Assembly: GCF_045446075.1 (NCBI RefSeq)
Contig: NZ_JBJJBQ010000008.1
Coordinates: 1-64,000 of the forward strand
Length of the DNA stretch: 64,000 nucleotides
Source of the DNA: Flavisericum labens
Lineage (GTDB): Bacteria; Bacteroidota; Bacteroidia; Flavobacteriales; Flavobacteriaceae
Reading direction: 5' to 3'
The notes under the pieces are model-generated. The model made no database searches, had not been told where the DNA came from, and was given only the letters and a program-made list of their open reading frames with translations. This document shows positions 24,488-34,580 of the stretch, in pieces; the first letter of the stretch is position 1, and each line of letters starts with the position of its first letter. Position numbers and translations under genes: made by a program.

Positions 24488-27268
24488 TTACACGTTAATC
24501 AACTGTTTTTGAGATGGTTTAAACTTAGTTAAAACAATACCATCTACAGCCGCTTCGTATTCTTCCATTGTTGGGGTTCTACCCAAAACAGTAGATAAAA
24601 CTACAACTGGGGTAGATGACAATAAAGATTCTCCTTTTTTCTCTCCAGAGTCTTTCACAACCCTACCTTGGAATAAACGTGTAGATGTTGCCATTACCGT
24701 ATCTCCTGGCTCAGCCTTTTCTTGGTTACCCATACAAAGATTACAACCAGGACGCTCTAAATAAAGCATGTTTTCATACTTAGTACGTGCGGCAGCTTTA
24801 GGCGCATTATCATCAAACTCAAAACCCGAGTATTTCTGTAGCACTTCCCAATCGCCTTCTTCCTTTAATTCATCAACAATGTTGTAAGTTGGAGGAGCAA
24901 CTACTAATGGTGCATTAAATTCAACCTTACCTTGTTGCGACTCGATGTTCTTTAACATCTGAGCCAAAATCTTCATATCGCCTTTATGAACCATACAAGA
25001 TCCTACAAAACCAAGGTCTACTTTTTTAGTACCACCGTAGTAAGACAACGGACGAATGGTATCGTGTGTATAACGCTTAGAAACATCTTCATTATTTACA
25101 TCTGGATCAGCAATCATTGGCTCAGCAATCTGATTTAAATCGATAACTACATCAGCGTAGTATTTCGCATTAGCATCTGGACGTAAAGACGTTTTAATCC
25201 CCGTTTTAAGTTCCTGAATTCTAGTATTCGCTTTATCTACTAACCCTTGTAGAACTTTAATACTGTTATCCATACCCTTATCAATCATGATTTGGATACG
25301 ACCTTTCGCAATCTCTAAGGATTCTATTAAAGTTTCATCTTCTGAAATACAGATAGAAGCTTTTGCTTTCATCTCTGCAGTCCAATCCGTAAATGTAAAG
25401 GCTTGATCTGACGTTAAGGTACCGATGTGTACTTCAATAATACGCCCTTGGAACACATTCTCACCACTAAACTGCTTTAGCATTTGTTGTTGGGTAGCAT
25501 GAACTACATCACGGAAGTCCATATAACTTTTCATATCGCCTTTGAAAGTTACTTTTACCGACTCTGGAATTGGCATTGAAGCTTCACCTGTAGCTAAAGC
25601 TAATGCAACTGTACCTGAATCAGCACCAAAAGCGACCCCTTTGGACATACGTGTGTGCGAGTCACCACCAATAATGATATCCCAATCATCAACGGTAATA
25701 TCATTCAGTACTTTATGAATCACATCTGTCATTGCTGGATAAACGCCTTTCGGGTCACGAGCTGTGATTAAGCCGAAATCATTCATAAACTTCATCAGTT
25801 TAGGAATATTCGCCTTAGACTTATCGTCCCAAACTGAAGCCGTATGACAACCCGATTGGTAAGCCCCATCAACAATTGGAGAAATAACAGTCGCTGCCAT
25901 AGCTTCCAACTCCTGAGACGTCATTAAACCTGTAGTATCTTGAGAACCTACAATATTAACCTCTACACGAACATCAGAACCAGCATGCAATGTTTTACCC
26001 GGAGTAGTTCCAACAGCATTTTTATTGAATATTTTTTCAACCGCCGTTAAACCTTGTCCTTCATGAGAAATCTCTTTTGAAGGTGCATATACCGTAGGAA
26101 TTTCAATTCCTAAAATACCCGAAGCTATGGTTTGTAGCTTTTTACCGAAAACAACCGCATAAGAACCACCAGCCTTAATAAACTCCATCTTTTGCGGCGT
26201 TAATGCAGTAGAAATATCTTTTAATTCTTTATCTCCTTTATATAGCTTCTTTTCTTTTGTGTTGATGGTTAAAACAGTTCCTGTTTCAACTGAGTATGTT
26301 TGCTCTAATACTGGGTCTCCATTTTCATCAACAATAGTATTGCCTTCTGCGTCTGTTTTCTTTACCCAGTTTTTAAGATCGATACCAATCCCACCTGTTA
26401 CGCCTACAGTAGTTAAGAAAATTGGCGAAATACCATTCGTACCTGCAATAATGGGAGCCATATTAATAAATGGCACATATGGGCTAGCTTGAATGCCTGT
26501 CCACAACGCTACGTTATTTACACCCGACATTCTTGAAGAACCAACACCCATTGTTCCCTTTTCAGCAATCAACATCACTCGTTTATCGGGGTATTGTTCT
26601 TTTAAAGCAATTAATTCTTGCTGCATTTCCTTGTTGTGCTCAAAAATACACTGTCCGTGCAATTCTCTATCAGAACGCGAGTGCGCATCAGCACCAGGAG
26701 ATAACAAATCAGTTGAAATATCACCCGTTCCAGCAATGAAAGTAACTATATCAATTTTTTCCTCAACTTCAGGAAGTTCTGTAAAGAACTCAGCTTTCGC
26801 ATAGCTTACAAGCAACTCTTTTGCAATAGCATTACCTGCTTTATAAGCATCTTCTAAACGAGCTACATCGGCCTCATACAAGAATACTTGGGTTTTTAAA
26901 ACTTCTGCTGCTTGTTTAGCAATAGCCTCATCATTTCCCAAAGCTAAATCTAGAAGTACTTCAATAGAAGGGCCACCTTTCATGTGCGCTAAGAGTTCAA
27001 AAGCGAATTTTGGTGTAATTTCTTCAACAACAACATTACCAAGAATTATTTCCTTCAAAAACTTAGCTTTTACACCAGCAGCACCTGTTGTACCTGGTAC
27101 TACATTGTAAATAAAGAATTTAAGCGAATCCTCTCTATTAGCATTATTGGCGTCTTTAATCTGCTCAATGATTTCTGAGATTAATTCTGCCCCTTCAATT
27201 GGCTTTGGGTGCAAACCTTGTTCTTTTCTTTCTTCGATTTCCTTGATGTAATCGTTGTAAATGTTCAT
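24488..27268 (-). CDS. acnB: Bifunctional aconitate hydratase 2 / 2-methylisocitrate dehydratase
   Basis: 926 residues with the AcnB domain order: an N-terminal HEAT-like helical domain (about 1-160), the swivel domain in second place (about 165-390, with MGVGSSRMSGVNN), then the catalytic core with cluster cysteines in GFVGSCMVHKGD and ERPGCNLCMGNQ. AcnB converts citrate to isocitrate and can act in the methylcitrate cycle. In E. coli it also binds mRNA after cluster loss; that role is not shown here. It is longer than the 865-residue E. coli enzyme, partly through a charged insert around residues 320-350. Confidence 0.95.
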   Translation of the reverse strand: MNIYNDYIKEIEERKEQGLHPKPIEGAELISEIIEQIKDANNANREDSLKFFIYNVVPGTTGAAGVKAKFLKEIILGNVVVEEITPKFAFELLAHMKGGPSIEVLLDLALGNDEAIAKQAAEVLKTQVFLYEADVARLEDAYKAGNAIAKELLVSYAKAEFFTELPEVEEKIDIVTFIAGTGDISTDLLSPGADAHSRSDRELHGQCIFEHNKEMQQELIALKEQYPDKRVMLIAEKGTMGVGSSRMSGVNNVALWTGIQASPYVPFINMAPIIAGTNGISPIFLTTVGVTGGIGIDLKNWVKKTDAEGNTIVDENGDPVLEQTYSVETGTVLTINTKEKKLYKGDKELKDISTALTPQKMEFIKAGGSYAVVFGKKLQTIASGILGIEIPTVYAPSKEISHEGQGLTAVEKIFNKNAVGTTPGKTLHAGSDVRVEVNIVGSQDTTGLMTSQELEAMAATVISPIVDGAYQSGCHTASVWDDKSKANIPKLMKFMNDFGLITARDPKGVYPAMTDVIHKVLNDITVDDWDIIIGGDSHTRMSKGVAFGADSGTVALALATGEASMPIPESVKVTFKGDMKSYMDFRDVVHATQQQMLKQFSGENVFQGRIIEVHIGTLTSDQAFTFTDWTAEMKAKASICISEDETLIESLEIAKGRIQIMIDKGMDNSIKVLQGLVDKANTRIQELKTGIKTSLRPDANAKYYADVVIDLNQIAEPMIADPDVNNEDVSKRYTHDTIRPLSYYGGTKKVDLGFVGSCMVHKGDMKILAQMLKNIESQQGKVEFNAPLVVAPPTYNIVDELKEEGDWEVLQKYSGFEFDDNAPKAAARTKYENMLYLERPGCNLCMGNQEKAEPGDTVMATSTRLFQGRVVKDSGEKKGESLLSSTPVVVLSTVLGRTPTMEEYEAAVDGIVLTKFKPSQKQLINV

Positions 27269-27573
27269 GTTAGAAGTCTTTTCAATTTTATAGGCTTACC
27301 ATAGGAAACCGCAACATCTGTACGCACAGTAAATACTGACCACAGACTATTTGGTTATACAAAAAGCCCTTTTATTAGTTTTCTTTGTTTTTAGTTTTTT
27401 AAAAAGCAACGCAAAATAATAAATTTAAAGTAATTTTTTAAAATTAGCCGCGTAATACAATCGGCAATAATACTTTATTATGATAGTGTTATAACTAACT
27501 TATTTGATTTGTATTTTTTTAATAAAAAAGTTAAAAAAATGAAGATTCAACAAAACAATAAACTATTTCCTTA
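27269..27573. other. 305-base gene-free stretch upstream of acnB
   Basis: Very AT-rich between the acnB start and the moxR stop. No ORF of note, no tRNA and no perfect -7 box for acnB was found. It must hold the acnB promoter and the end of the moxR transcript, but no clear hairpin terminator is visible. Confidence 0.5.
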
Positions 27574-28527
27574 TCAAAACAGACTCTTTATGATCTGTTC
27601 TTCGAAAACACCTTCGGCTTCTGCCTTGTAGTTTTTAATAATTCGATGTCTTAATACACTTTGTGCTACAGCTTGAACATTTTCAATATCTGGTGAAAAT
27701 TTACCATTTATGGCCGCATGGGTTTTAGCCGCTAAAATGAGGTTCTGTGAGGCTCTTGGCCCTGCCCCCCAATCGATATATGTTTTTACAATTTCTGGAG
27801 CTGCATCTGAGCTTGGCCTAGTCTTACCTACCAGAGCTACGGCATATTCAATAACATTGTCTGGCACTGGAATACGTCGAATAAGATGCTGAAAATCTAT
27901 AATTTGTTTGGCCGAAAAAAGTGCGTTTACCTTCACCTCAACATCATTTGTTGTAGCTTTTACCACTTCAACTTCTTCCTTAAATGAAGGGTATTCTAGA
28001 TTGATGGCAAACATAAAACGGTCTAATTGTGCTTCAGGTAATGGATAGGTCCCTTCTTGCTCAATAGGGTTTTGTGTTGCTAAAACAAAATATGGCAATT
28101 CTAATTTGTAATGATGCCCCGCAACCGTAACGGCACGCTCTTGCATAGCTTCTAAAAGGGCAGCTTGGGTTTTTGGCGGTGTTCTATTAATCTCATCGGC
28201 CAAAATTATGTTGGCAAAAATGGGGCCCTTTATAAATTTAAAATGACGGTCCTCATCTAAAATTTCACTCCCCAAAATATCACTTGGCATTAAATCTGGT
28301 GTAAACTGAATGCGTTTAAAATCTAAACCGAGCGCTTGAGAAATAGTATTGACCATTAAGGTTTTCGCTAAACCGGGAACACCTATTAACAACGAGTGTC
28401 CTCCTGAAAAAACAGAAATTAAAATTTGGTTTACAACCTCGTCTTGCCCAATAATAACCTTGGCAATTTCGTCTTTCAGGTTTTTGTATTGTTTTACAAA
28501 TTGCTCGATAGCAGCAACATCAGACAT
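27574..28527 (-). CDS. MoxR-family AAA+ ATPase
   Basis: 317 residues. Walker A GVPGLAKT, Walker B ILADEINRTPPKTQAALLEAMQE and sensor FVLATQNPIEQEGTYPLPEAQLDRF, then the AAA lid domain. MoxR ATPases act as chaperones that help assemble or activate partner complexes, often with VWA-domain proteins; none is in this window. Four bases separate its start from the stop of the SurA-like gene upstream, so it is the last gene of the periplasmic-folding operon. Confidence 0.93.
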   Translation of the reverse strand: MSDVAAIEQFVKQYKNLKDEIAKVIIGQDEVVNQILISVFSGGHSLLIGVPGLAKTLMVNTISQALGLDFKRIQFTPDLMPSDILGSEILDEDRHFKFIKGPIFANIILADEINRTPPKTQAALLEAMQERAVTVAGHHYKLELPYFVLATQNPIEQEGTYPLPEAQLDRFMFAINLEYPSFKEEVEVVKATTNDVEVKVNALFSAKQIIDFQHLIRRIPVPDNVIEYAVALVGKTRPSSDAAPEIVKTYIDWGAGPRASQNLILAAKTHAAINGKFSPDIENVQAVAQSVLRHRIIKNYKAEAEGVFEEQIIKSLF

Positions 28528-28531
28528 AAAT

Positions 28532-29989
28532 TTAATTTTTTAACCAGTTACTTGAAAACTCACAATCTCTATATTTACCGCTAATTTTTATGTAAGTATC
28601 CATTATTTTTTCTTCTTGCCACTTTTCTATTTCCCTAATTTTCTTCTCCTCTAGTGCCAATTCTTTAATCTTCAGGAAATCGCGTGCATAATCAGCTTCA
28701 TGTTCGTCAATCCTATCTGTAACCATCAATATTTTAAACTTTACTTTTCCTGTTCGGTCTTCTTCCTTTAACACCAAACTCACCTCATCATCTTTAAGGT
28801 TCTGAATCTGGGCGTACAACTCAGGATCCATTCGTGTTAATTCAAAATTATAATCTTGTGTGGTTGGGTTAATTAACTGTCCGCCATCTGCTCGGGTTTC
28901 CTTTTCATCACTGGCTTCCCTGGCGGCATCAGCAAACGAAATATCGCCATCAACAATGCGTTTTCTAACTTTTTCCAATCGGGTTCTGGCTTCTTCGACA
29001 GCTTTATCAGACACTTTCGGAGATAATAAAATATGTGCCACATCATACTCCTGACCTCTAATTTTTTCAAGCGTGATAATATGGTATCCAAAATCTGTTT
29101 TAAACGGATCGGATACTTCGCCTTCTCGCAATGAAAATGCCACATCCCTAAACTCCTTAACCATTTTTGGGCGCTTGCGGTTTAGAGTATACTTACCGCC
29201 TCGGCTCGCTGAACCAGGATCCTCGGAGTACAAAACAGCTTTAGAGCGAAAACTTGCACCTTTTTCAACAATATCTTCTTTAAATTGCTTTAGACGGTCT
29301 ATAACTTTTTGCCTTTCTTCTTCTGATACTTTTGGCTCGGCAACAATTTGTGCCACTTTAAGTTCGGTGCCAAAAGTTGGTCGTTCATCTTTCGGAATTT
29401 TATTGAAAAACGTACGCACTTCTTCTGGAGTAATTTCAATGTCTTCAACAATTTTGGCTTGCATTTTTGAAGCCAATTGATTGGCTTTGTTTATTTCAAA
29501 CATTTCATCTCTAAAGGTCTTTTCGTCTTCCATATTATAGAATGCCAAAAGCCTTTCCATAGAACCGTTAGTTTGTTGCAAGAACTGTTGAATTTGATAA
29601 TCGACACTTTGACGAATTTCGGCATCAGAAACGGGTAAACTATCTTGTACCGCGTGGTGGGCATAAAGCTTTTTTTCAAGCATCAAACCGAAAAGCTGAC
29701 AATCGCCAATACCATCAACTGACCCTCCTGCCGCTTTTATTTGTTCACGTTCCTTCTGAACATCAGAGTCTAAGACAATATAATCGCCCACAACGGCCGC
29801 TACGCCATCAACCTTTTTGCCAGTTTGCACATTAGAAACCGAGGCTTTTGTTTCGGCCACAGCAACTTCTTTTTTATCTTCAATAATCTCTTGGGAAGTC
29901 AAAACATTGAATGCAAATAGTGTAAAACAAATTAATGTTAGGCGTTTTAGATTAATTATATATTTCAAATTGTTTGTTTTTAATAGCAT
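28532..29989 (-). CDS. SurA-like periplasmic peptidyl-prolyl isomerase
   Basis: 485 residues: signal peptide (LKRLTLICFTLFAFNVLTSQ, cleavage near residue 33), a SurA N-terminal chaperone domain with GVAAVVGDYIVLDSDV, and two parvulin domains (about 195-300 with GSASRGGKYTLNRKRPKMVKEF and FGYHIITLEK; about 300-410 with VAHILLSPKVSD). It helps outer-membrane proteins fold. The ATG at 29989 makes the gene overlap the upstream one by 38 bases; a TTG at 29968 is a shorter alternative. Middle part of a three-chaperone operon. Confidence 0.92.
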   Translation of the reverse strand: MLLKTNNLKYIINLKRLTLICFTLFAFNVLTSQEIIEDKKEVAVAETKASVSNVQTGKKVDGVAAVVGDYIVLDSDVQKEREQIKAAGGSVDGIGDCQLFGLMLEKKLYAHHAVQDSLPVSDAEIRQSVDYQIQQFLQQTNGSMERLLAFYNMEDEKTFRDEMFEINKANQLASKMQAKIVEDIEITPEEVRTFFNKIPKDERPTFGTELKVAQIVAEPKVSEEERQKVIDRLKQFKEDIVEKGASFRSKAVLYSEDPGSASRGGKYTLNRKRPKMVKEFRDVAFSLREGEVSDPFKTDFGYHIITLEKIRGQEYDVAHILLSPKVSDKAVEEARTRLEKVRKRIVDGDISFADAAREASDEKETRADGGQLINPTTQDYNFELTRMDPELYAQIQNLKDDEVSLVLKEEDRTGKVKFKILMVTDRIDEHEADYARDFLKIKELALEEKKIREIEKWQEEKIMDTYIKISGKYRDCEFSSNWLKN

Positions 29990-30803
29990 CTTTAGTAATA
30001 TCTTTTTCTAATTTCCTAATGAGGTCCAACTTCCGCTTATTGATAACTATTTGGTTGATTGTTGGCTTTACATACTCTAACGGCGCAGTTTCATTTCGCA
30101 ACAAGACATCATTTATTTGCATCAAATATACTCCTAATGAATCTTTGAGTTGTACAAAATTAGATTTTTTTAACAGTTGGTCTTTATTTTCAGAGGTTAC
30201 CGCTGGGATTTTATTAACAGCTTGACTGAGTTTTATCCAAACTGAATCTTTAAAGGAATATGATTTAAACTGAATGGAAATGGAGTCCAATATCCGTTTG
30301 TCTTTATCATTGTAACGCTTAAAACGCGTTTTCACTTCATCAAACGTAATCATATTTTCGTCAATATTCACATATCTGAATTTGATAAGTTCTTCATTAA
30401 GCTTAAAAACCTCTTTGTTATTATCATAGTACTTTTGAGCTTCGTCAAGCGGAATTACGGTATCTATACTTCGCTTTACCAAAGCTTCTATATATGCCTT
30501 GGTGTACAGGTCGTTTTTATATTGCTCAACCAGTTTATTAAAAGCGTTTTGCTTTTCTTCGCTTAGGTTAAACATAGCACCATCCATCAATAGTTGCTGC
30601 GTGGCCCAACGGTTTATAAAGTTCTGTACCAAAAGTGTACTATCTTCTTTAGATGCACCGTCTGGCATCAAATCCTTAATATCATCAGCAAACAAATAAC
30701 TTTCGTTTACCCTGGCAACAGGCTCGCGTACTTCTGTTTTCTTTAAATATTCGCAAGAAAACATTAAAGTAGATAAAGCTATTATGATGAACTTTGTTCG
30801 CAC
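29952..30803 (-). CDS. SurA/PpiC-like lipoprotein without a parvulin domain
   Basis: 283 residues with a lipobox (LSTLMFSC, Cys17). It keeps a SurA-N-like helical region (PVARVNESYLFADDIKDLMP, FINRWATQQLLMDGAMFNL) but lacks the HILV...FGYH signature of a parvulin domain, so it is probably a chaperone-only companion of its neighbours. The start directly abuts the stop of the 652-residue isomerase; the end overlaps the next gene by 38 bases. Anchored in a membrane, facing the periplasm. Confidence 0.83.
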   Translation of the reverse strand: MRTKFIIIALSTLMFSCEYLKKTEVREPVARVNESYLFADDIKDLMPDGASKEDSTLLVQNFINRWATQQLLMDGAMFNLSEEKQNAFNKLVEQYKNDLYTKAYIEALVKRSIDTVIPLDEAQKYYDNNKEVFKLNEELIKFRYVNIDENMITFDEVKTRFKRYNDKDKRILDSISIQFKSYSFKDSVWIKLSQAVNKIPAVTSENKDQLLKKSNFVQLKDSLGVYLMQINDVLLRNETAPLEYVKPTINQIVINKRKLDLIRKLEKDITKDAIKNKQFEIYN

Positions 30804-32762
30804 TTATTTGTTTTTAAGTTGATTTTTTACGGCATCAAACACCTCTTGGTTGACTTTTACCGGATACTTTTTAGCCAAATCTTTTAGCCAATTTTCTTCT
30901 TTTTCATTTTGATAATCGGCAATAACAAGCCCTTTTGTTTCCTCGAAAGTTTTTTGAGCTTCGGGAAGTACTTCTTTTATTTTTACGATAACGTAAGCCC
31001 CATTATGCTTGTAAATTTTAGATACACCTTTTTTGAAATCAAGTCCTTCCGGAAGTGCTTGATGATTGGCGTCCATGATATCGGAAGTAAAAATTACCTC
31101 CACAGAATCATTACTATTTACCAACGATTTTATTTCATCTAAAGCCATATCCTTCTGAAGCAATTTACCTACCTTTTTCAACGTTTTCTGTTTTGAAGAA
31201 GAAGCAACAACCGCATCAATACGCTCTGGAGAAACATACTTGCTCTTGTTGGCCTCATAATAATTATCAATGGCCACTGTATCGGTCGATGCTACATTCC
31301 AAATGGTGTTTTCCATTAACTCAAACAACAATAAGCCATCTCGATATTCGGTAACAATATCGGCATAATCTTGGTTTTCATTTTCCAAATTCTCTTCTTG
31401 GTAATTGATTAAGCTTTGTTTCAAAAACCCTTCGTATTTATTTGAAACCAATTTATTAAAGGACATTTTAGTCGTGGTATTTCGCTGCTGACTTTCCAAA
31501 TAATTAGCAAAATCACCAAACGTTAATTGTTTGTCGCCTATTTTTAAAAATGGTATTTCAGCTTCTAAGTTTTCAGGAAGTTTCCAAGTTCTACTAAAAT
31601 AATCGTCATTTAAAATGGAAACAAAATACTCTAAACCAACTGGCGGAGTATTACTAATTTGATATTTTTCTTTAAGCTTATCTATCAATGCTTCATCAAT
31701 TAACTGTGAGCGGCTATCGCGTTTTACTTTATTAACCAATTCTGGCTTTAAGGTTTCAAAATCTGGCACAGGGTTTTTCTTAATCAACTTGACGATGTGC
31801 CAACCGTAATCTGTTTTAAAAGGCTCTGATACGTCGCCCTCGTTCACTAATGCAAAAGCCACATCTTCAAACTCTTTAGCTCTAAGCTGTCCACTGGAAA
31901 ATGGAGCTAAAACTCCTTCTTTAACTGCCGAATTCTTATCATCTGAAAATTGTTTGGCTAGGGCTCCAAAATCTTCACCCTGCTCTACTTTTTTGTAGAT
32001 ATCCTGTATTCTGTTTTCAGGTTTTTCGGCAAGTGAATCATTGGGTTTTTCAACCACCATAATGTGGGCTACCGTTACCTCGCCCTTTGATTTTCGTTTA
32101 TCTAAAACATTAACAATATGATAGCCAAATCGAGTTCTAAATGGTTGTGAAATTTCACCTACCGGCGTATTGAAAGCGGCATTTTCAAATTTATATACCA
32201 TTCTAAATCCAGAAAAATAGCCTAGCTTTTCTCCAAAAACCGTTTGACCATTATGTACCTCTTCCCTCAATTTTTCAAAACCTTCAGAAAGTGCTCTTTC
32301 ACGCAATTTCAAAATTTTATTGTATGCCGCTAAGGTATCCTTTGGCTCGGCATTTTCGTCAACCTTTACCAAAATATGATTGGCATTTACATCATGTGAA
32401 ACACGATCGTAGGCTTCTTCAACCAATGCTTCGGTCACCTGGCTATCGGTCAAATAATTTTTGGCCAACTGCTTTTTGTAATTGTTAAGTTCCCTTAAAT
32501 AGTTTGCATCCTCATGCAAACCGAGTGTTTTAGCTTCTTTTAGTTTCAATTTATAGTTTGTAAAAAGCTTCAAATACTCATCAACATCTTTTTGTGATTC
32601 GTCTTGAACCAAATCGAGGTTTTTCTTGTAAACTTTAATAAATTCTGAAGCATAAACAGGCTCATTATCAACCGTGAAAAGTGCTTTTTTGTCATTGGTT
32701 TGTCCGTTTATACTAAAAAATAAAAAAGCAAAAAATAAAGTCAATAAATTGTTTAATTTCAT
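30804..32762 (-). CDS. Periplasmic peptidyl-prolyl isomerase with two parvulin domains (SurA/PpiD-like)
   Basis: 652 residues: signal peptide (LNNLLTLFFAFLFFSINGQ), an N-terminal chaperone helix region (about 22-115), parvulin domain 1 (about 120-225, VNANHILVKVDENAEPKD ... RFGYHIVNV), parvulin domain 2 (about 228-335, VTVAHIMVVEKPNDS ... DYGWHIVKL), and a long C-terminal region with further SurA-like helices. First gene of the operon isomerase, lipoprotein, isomerase, moxR. A promoter with both -33 and -7 elements is visible 113 bases upstream. Confidence 0.92.
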   Translation of the reverse strand: MKLNNLLTLFFAFLFFSINGQTNDKKALFTVDNEPVYASEFIKVYKKNLDLVQDESQKDVDEYLKLFTNYKLKLKEAKTLGLHEDANYLRELNNYKKQLAKNYLTDSQVTEALVEEAYDRVSHDVNANHILVKVDENAEPKDTLAAYNKILKLRERALSEGFEKLREEVHNGQTVFGEKLGYFSGFRMVYKFENAAFNTPVGEISQPFRTRFGYHIVNVLDKRKSKGEVTVAHIMVVEKPNDSLAEKPENRIQDIYKKVEQGEDFGALAKQFSDDKNSAVKEGVLAPFSSGQLRAKEFEDVAFALVNEGDVSEPFKTDYGWHIVKLIKKNPVPDFETLKPELVNKVKRDSRSQLIDEALIDKLKEKYQISNTPPVGLEYFVSILNDDYFSRTWKLPENLEAEIPFLKIGDKQLTFGDFANYLESQQRNTTTKMSFNKLVSNKYEGFLKQSLINYQEENLENENQDYADIVTEYRDGLLLFELMENTIWNVASTDTVAIDNYYEANKSKYVSPERIDAVVASSSKQKTLKKVGKLLQKDMALDEIKSLVNSNDSVEVIFTSDIMDANHQALPEGLDFKKGVSKIYKHNGAYVIVKIKEVLPEAQKTFEETKGLVIADYQNEKEENWLKDLAKKYPVKVNQEVFDAVKNQLKNK

Positions 32763-32874
32763 CTGTTAATATTTATTGTTTTGTTAATGGTTTGTTGTAA
32801 CACCCAAATAATCAATACACTTTACGATTATAATGAATAATGGATGTTTCATGGAATATTTTTTTCGATGGTTA

Positions 32875-32904
32875 CAAAAATAGTAATATAAACCTATAAT
32901 GCAA
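32875..32904 (-). promoter_or_regulatory. Promoter of the periplasmic-folding operon
   Basis: Minus strand: TTG (32904-32902), 19 bases, then TATTTTTG (32882-32875), matching the Bacteroidota pattern TTG-N17-20-TAnnTTTG. It gives a leader of about 110 bases before the isomerase start. Confidence 0.6.
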
Positions 32905-32986
32905 GTCGTTTTTCAAACGGTCAAAGATAGCAGATATTGCTTATTTTAAGCTATATTTAACACCTATTTTAACGCTTGAATAAAAC

Positions 32987-33226
32987 ATGCGAAAACTTAA
33001 ACTAATTTGGGATTTTCGTGGGCCCAACGCCCATCTAACCGCCCAACACCACGAAATTCATTTAAAGGAATATATAAATTCTGAAAAATTAAACATTCAT
33101 AATACAGGTGTTGAAGAAATGACACCCATGCACAGCATAGCATTTTTGGTGGTTAATGAAGATAAAATGAAACCGTTAAGAGATGCTTTAAAACCGCATC
33201 GTGGACAGGTTTATAACGAAAGTTAA
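32987..33226 (+). CDS. Small protein of unknown function
   Basis: 79 residues: MRKLKLIWDFRGPNAHLTAQHH at the N-terminus, EMTPMHSIAFLVVNEDKMKPLRDALKPH in the middle. No signal peptide or membrane segment. The strand-helix arrangement with several His suggests a small ferredoxin-like fold; I do not recognise it. It stands alone on the plus strand, divergent from the isomerase operon. Confidence 0.7.
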   Translation: MRKLKLIWDFRGPNAHLTAQHHEIHLKEYINSEKLNIHNTGVEEMTPMHSIAFLVVNEDKMKPLRDALKPHRGQVYNES

Positions 33227-33320
33227 AATCAGATTTAATTTTAAAAATTACAGCTAACCTAGTTAGACAATGGATTTAAAATATTGCAACGTTTTTGCAT
33301 GCAATTAAATACAGTAATAA

Positions 33321-34511
33321 GTGAAACAATCTAAGTTAATTCTCCCGACAATCGTATTCTCTCAGTTCTGCTGTACATCACTTTGGTTTGCAGGGAATGG
33401 CGTGATGGGTGATCTAATAGTAAATTTCGCCCTTAAAACTAGTGCGCTAGGGCATTTGACATCAGCTGTACAATTTGGGTTTATTTTAGGCACGCTAATC
33501 TTTGCCATATTAAATGTGGCTGACCGTTATTCGCCATCAAAAGTATTTTTAACCTGTGCTCTACTAGGTTCTGCGTTTAATATAGGGACGATATGGGAAG
33601 GCAACAATTTCACAAGTATTCTCTCACTTCGTTTTATTACGGGTTTTTTTCTTGCCGGCATATATCCAGTAGGTATGAAAATAGCTGCAGACCATTATGA
33701 AAAAGGACTAGGTAAGTCTCTTAGCTTTTTAGTCGGTGCTTTGGTAATAGGTACTGCATTCCCCCATTTAGCAAAGAGTATGACTGACACTTTTCCATGG
33801 AAATCGGTGCTAATTTTAACTTCATTCCTTGCTGTGTTAGGCGGTATATTGATGTTAACAATGGTCCCTGATGGCCCCTACCGTAAACCCGTTAAAGATT
33901 TGGATTTATCTGCTTTTTTTGGAGTATTTAAAAATCGCTACTTTCGTTCGGCCGCGTTTGGCTATTTTGGGCACATGTGGGAGTTGTACGCCTTTTGGGC
34001 ATTTGCACCTATCATACTGAAGACATATAGCTCAGAACATATTGAAGCAACATTTAATATTCCGTTATTATCATTCTTAATTATAGGAATAGGTGGATTG
34101 GCCTGCGTTCTCGGTGGGTATATTTCACAAACGATTGGAACTAAACGATTGGCGTTTATAGCACTTCTACTATCATGTACCTGTTGCCTAGTTTCGCCAT
34201 TTATATTCGAGACTAAATCTGAAAGTTTGTTTATAGGCTTTCTTCTTTTTTGGGGAATGGTTATCATTGTCGATTCGCCCCTTTTCTCAACCCTTGTGGC
34301 TCAAAATGCATCAGCTGAAATAAAAGCAACTGCACTTACGATAGTAAATTGTATTGGTTTCTCAATAACCATTATCAGCATACAACTTCTGAACGCTTTT
34401 CAAGATTTAATAAATCCAAAATATATTTACACTATTTTAGCTATAGGTCCAATTTTAGGTTTGATGGCTTTATACGATAAGAAAAAAACAACAATACCCA
34501 CCAAAATCTAA
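33321..34511 (+). CDS. MFS transporter
   Basis: 396 residues, about 12 hydrophobic segments, GTG start. Segments 1-6 hold the MFS loop 2-3 region (LNVADRYSPSKVFL) and RFITGFFLAGIYPVGMKIAADHY in helix 4; the second half begins around FFGVFKNRYFRSAAFGYFGHMWELYAFWAFAP. It resembles the cyanate/nitrate-type or sugar-phosphate-type MFS groups, but the substrate cannot be read from sequence. No obvious partner gene. Confidence 0.85.
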   Translation: MKQSKLILPTIVFSQFCCTSLWFAGNGVMGDLIVNFALKTSALGHLTSAVQFGFILGTLIFAILNVADRYSPSKVFLTCALLGSAFNIGTIWEGNNFTSILSLRFITGFFLAGIYPVGMKIAADHYEKGLGKSLSFLVGALVIGTAFPHLAKSMTDTFPWKSVLILTSFLAVLGGILMLTMVPDGPYRKPVKDLDLSAFFGVFKNRYFRSAAFGYFGHMWELYAFWAFAPIILKTYSSEHIEATFNIPLLSFLIIGIGGLACVLGGYISQTIGTKRLAFIALLLSCTCCLVSPFIFETKSESLFIGFLLFWGMVIIVDSPLFSTLVAQNASAEIKATALTIVNCIGFSITIISIQLLNAFQDLINPKYIYTILAIGPILGLMALYDKKKTTIPTKI

Positions 34512-34580
34512 ATGGCATCAAAATGCAATTCACCTTAACCGTTTTAACAAAACATTAAATCCATCAACAAAAATAACCTT

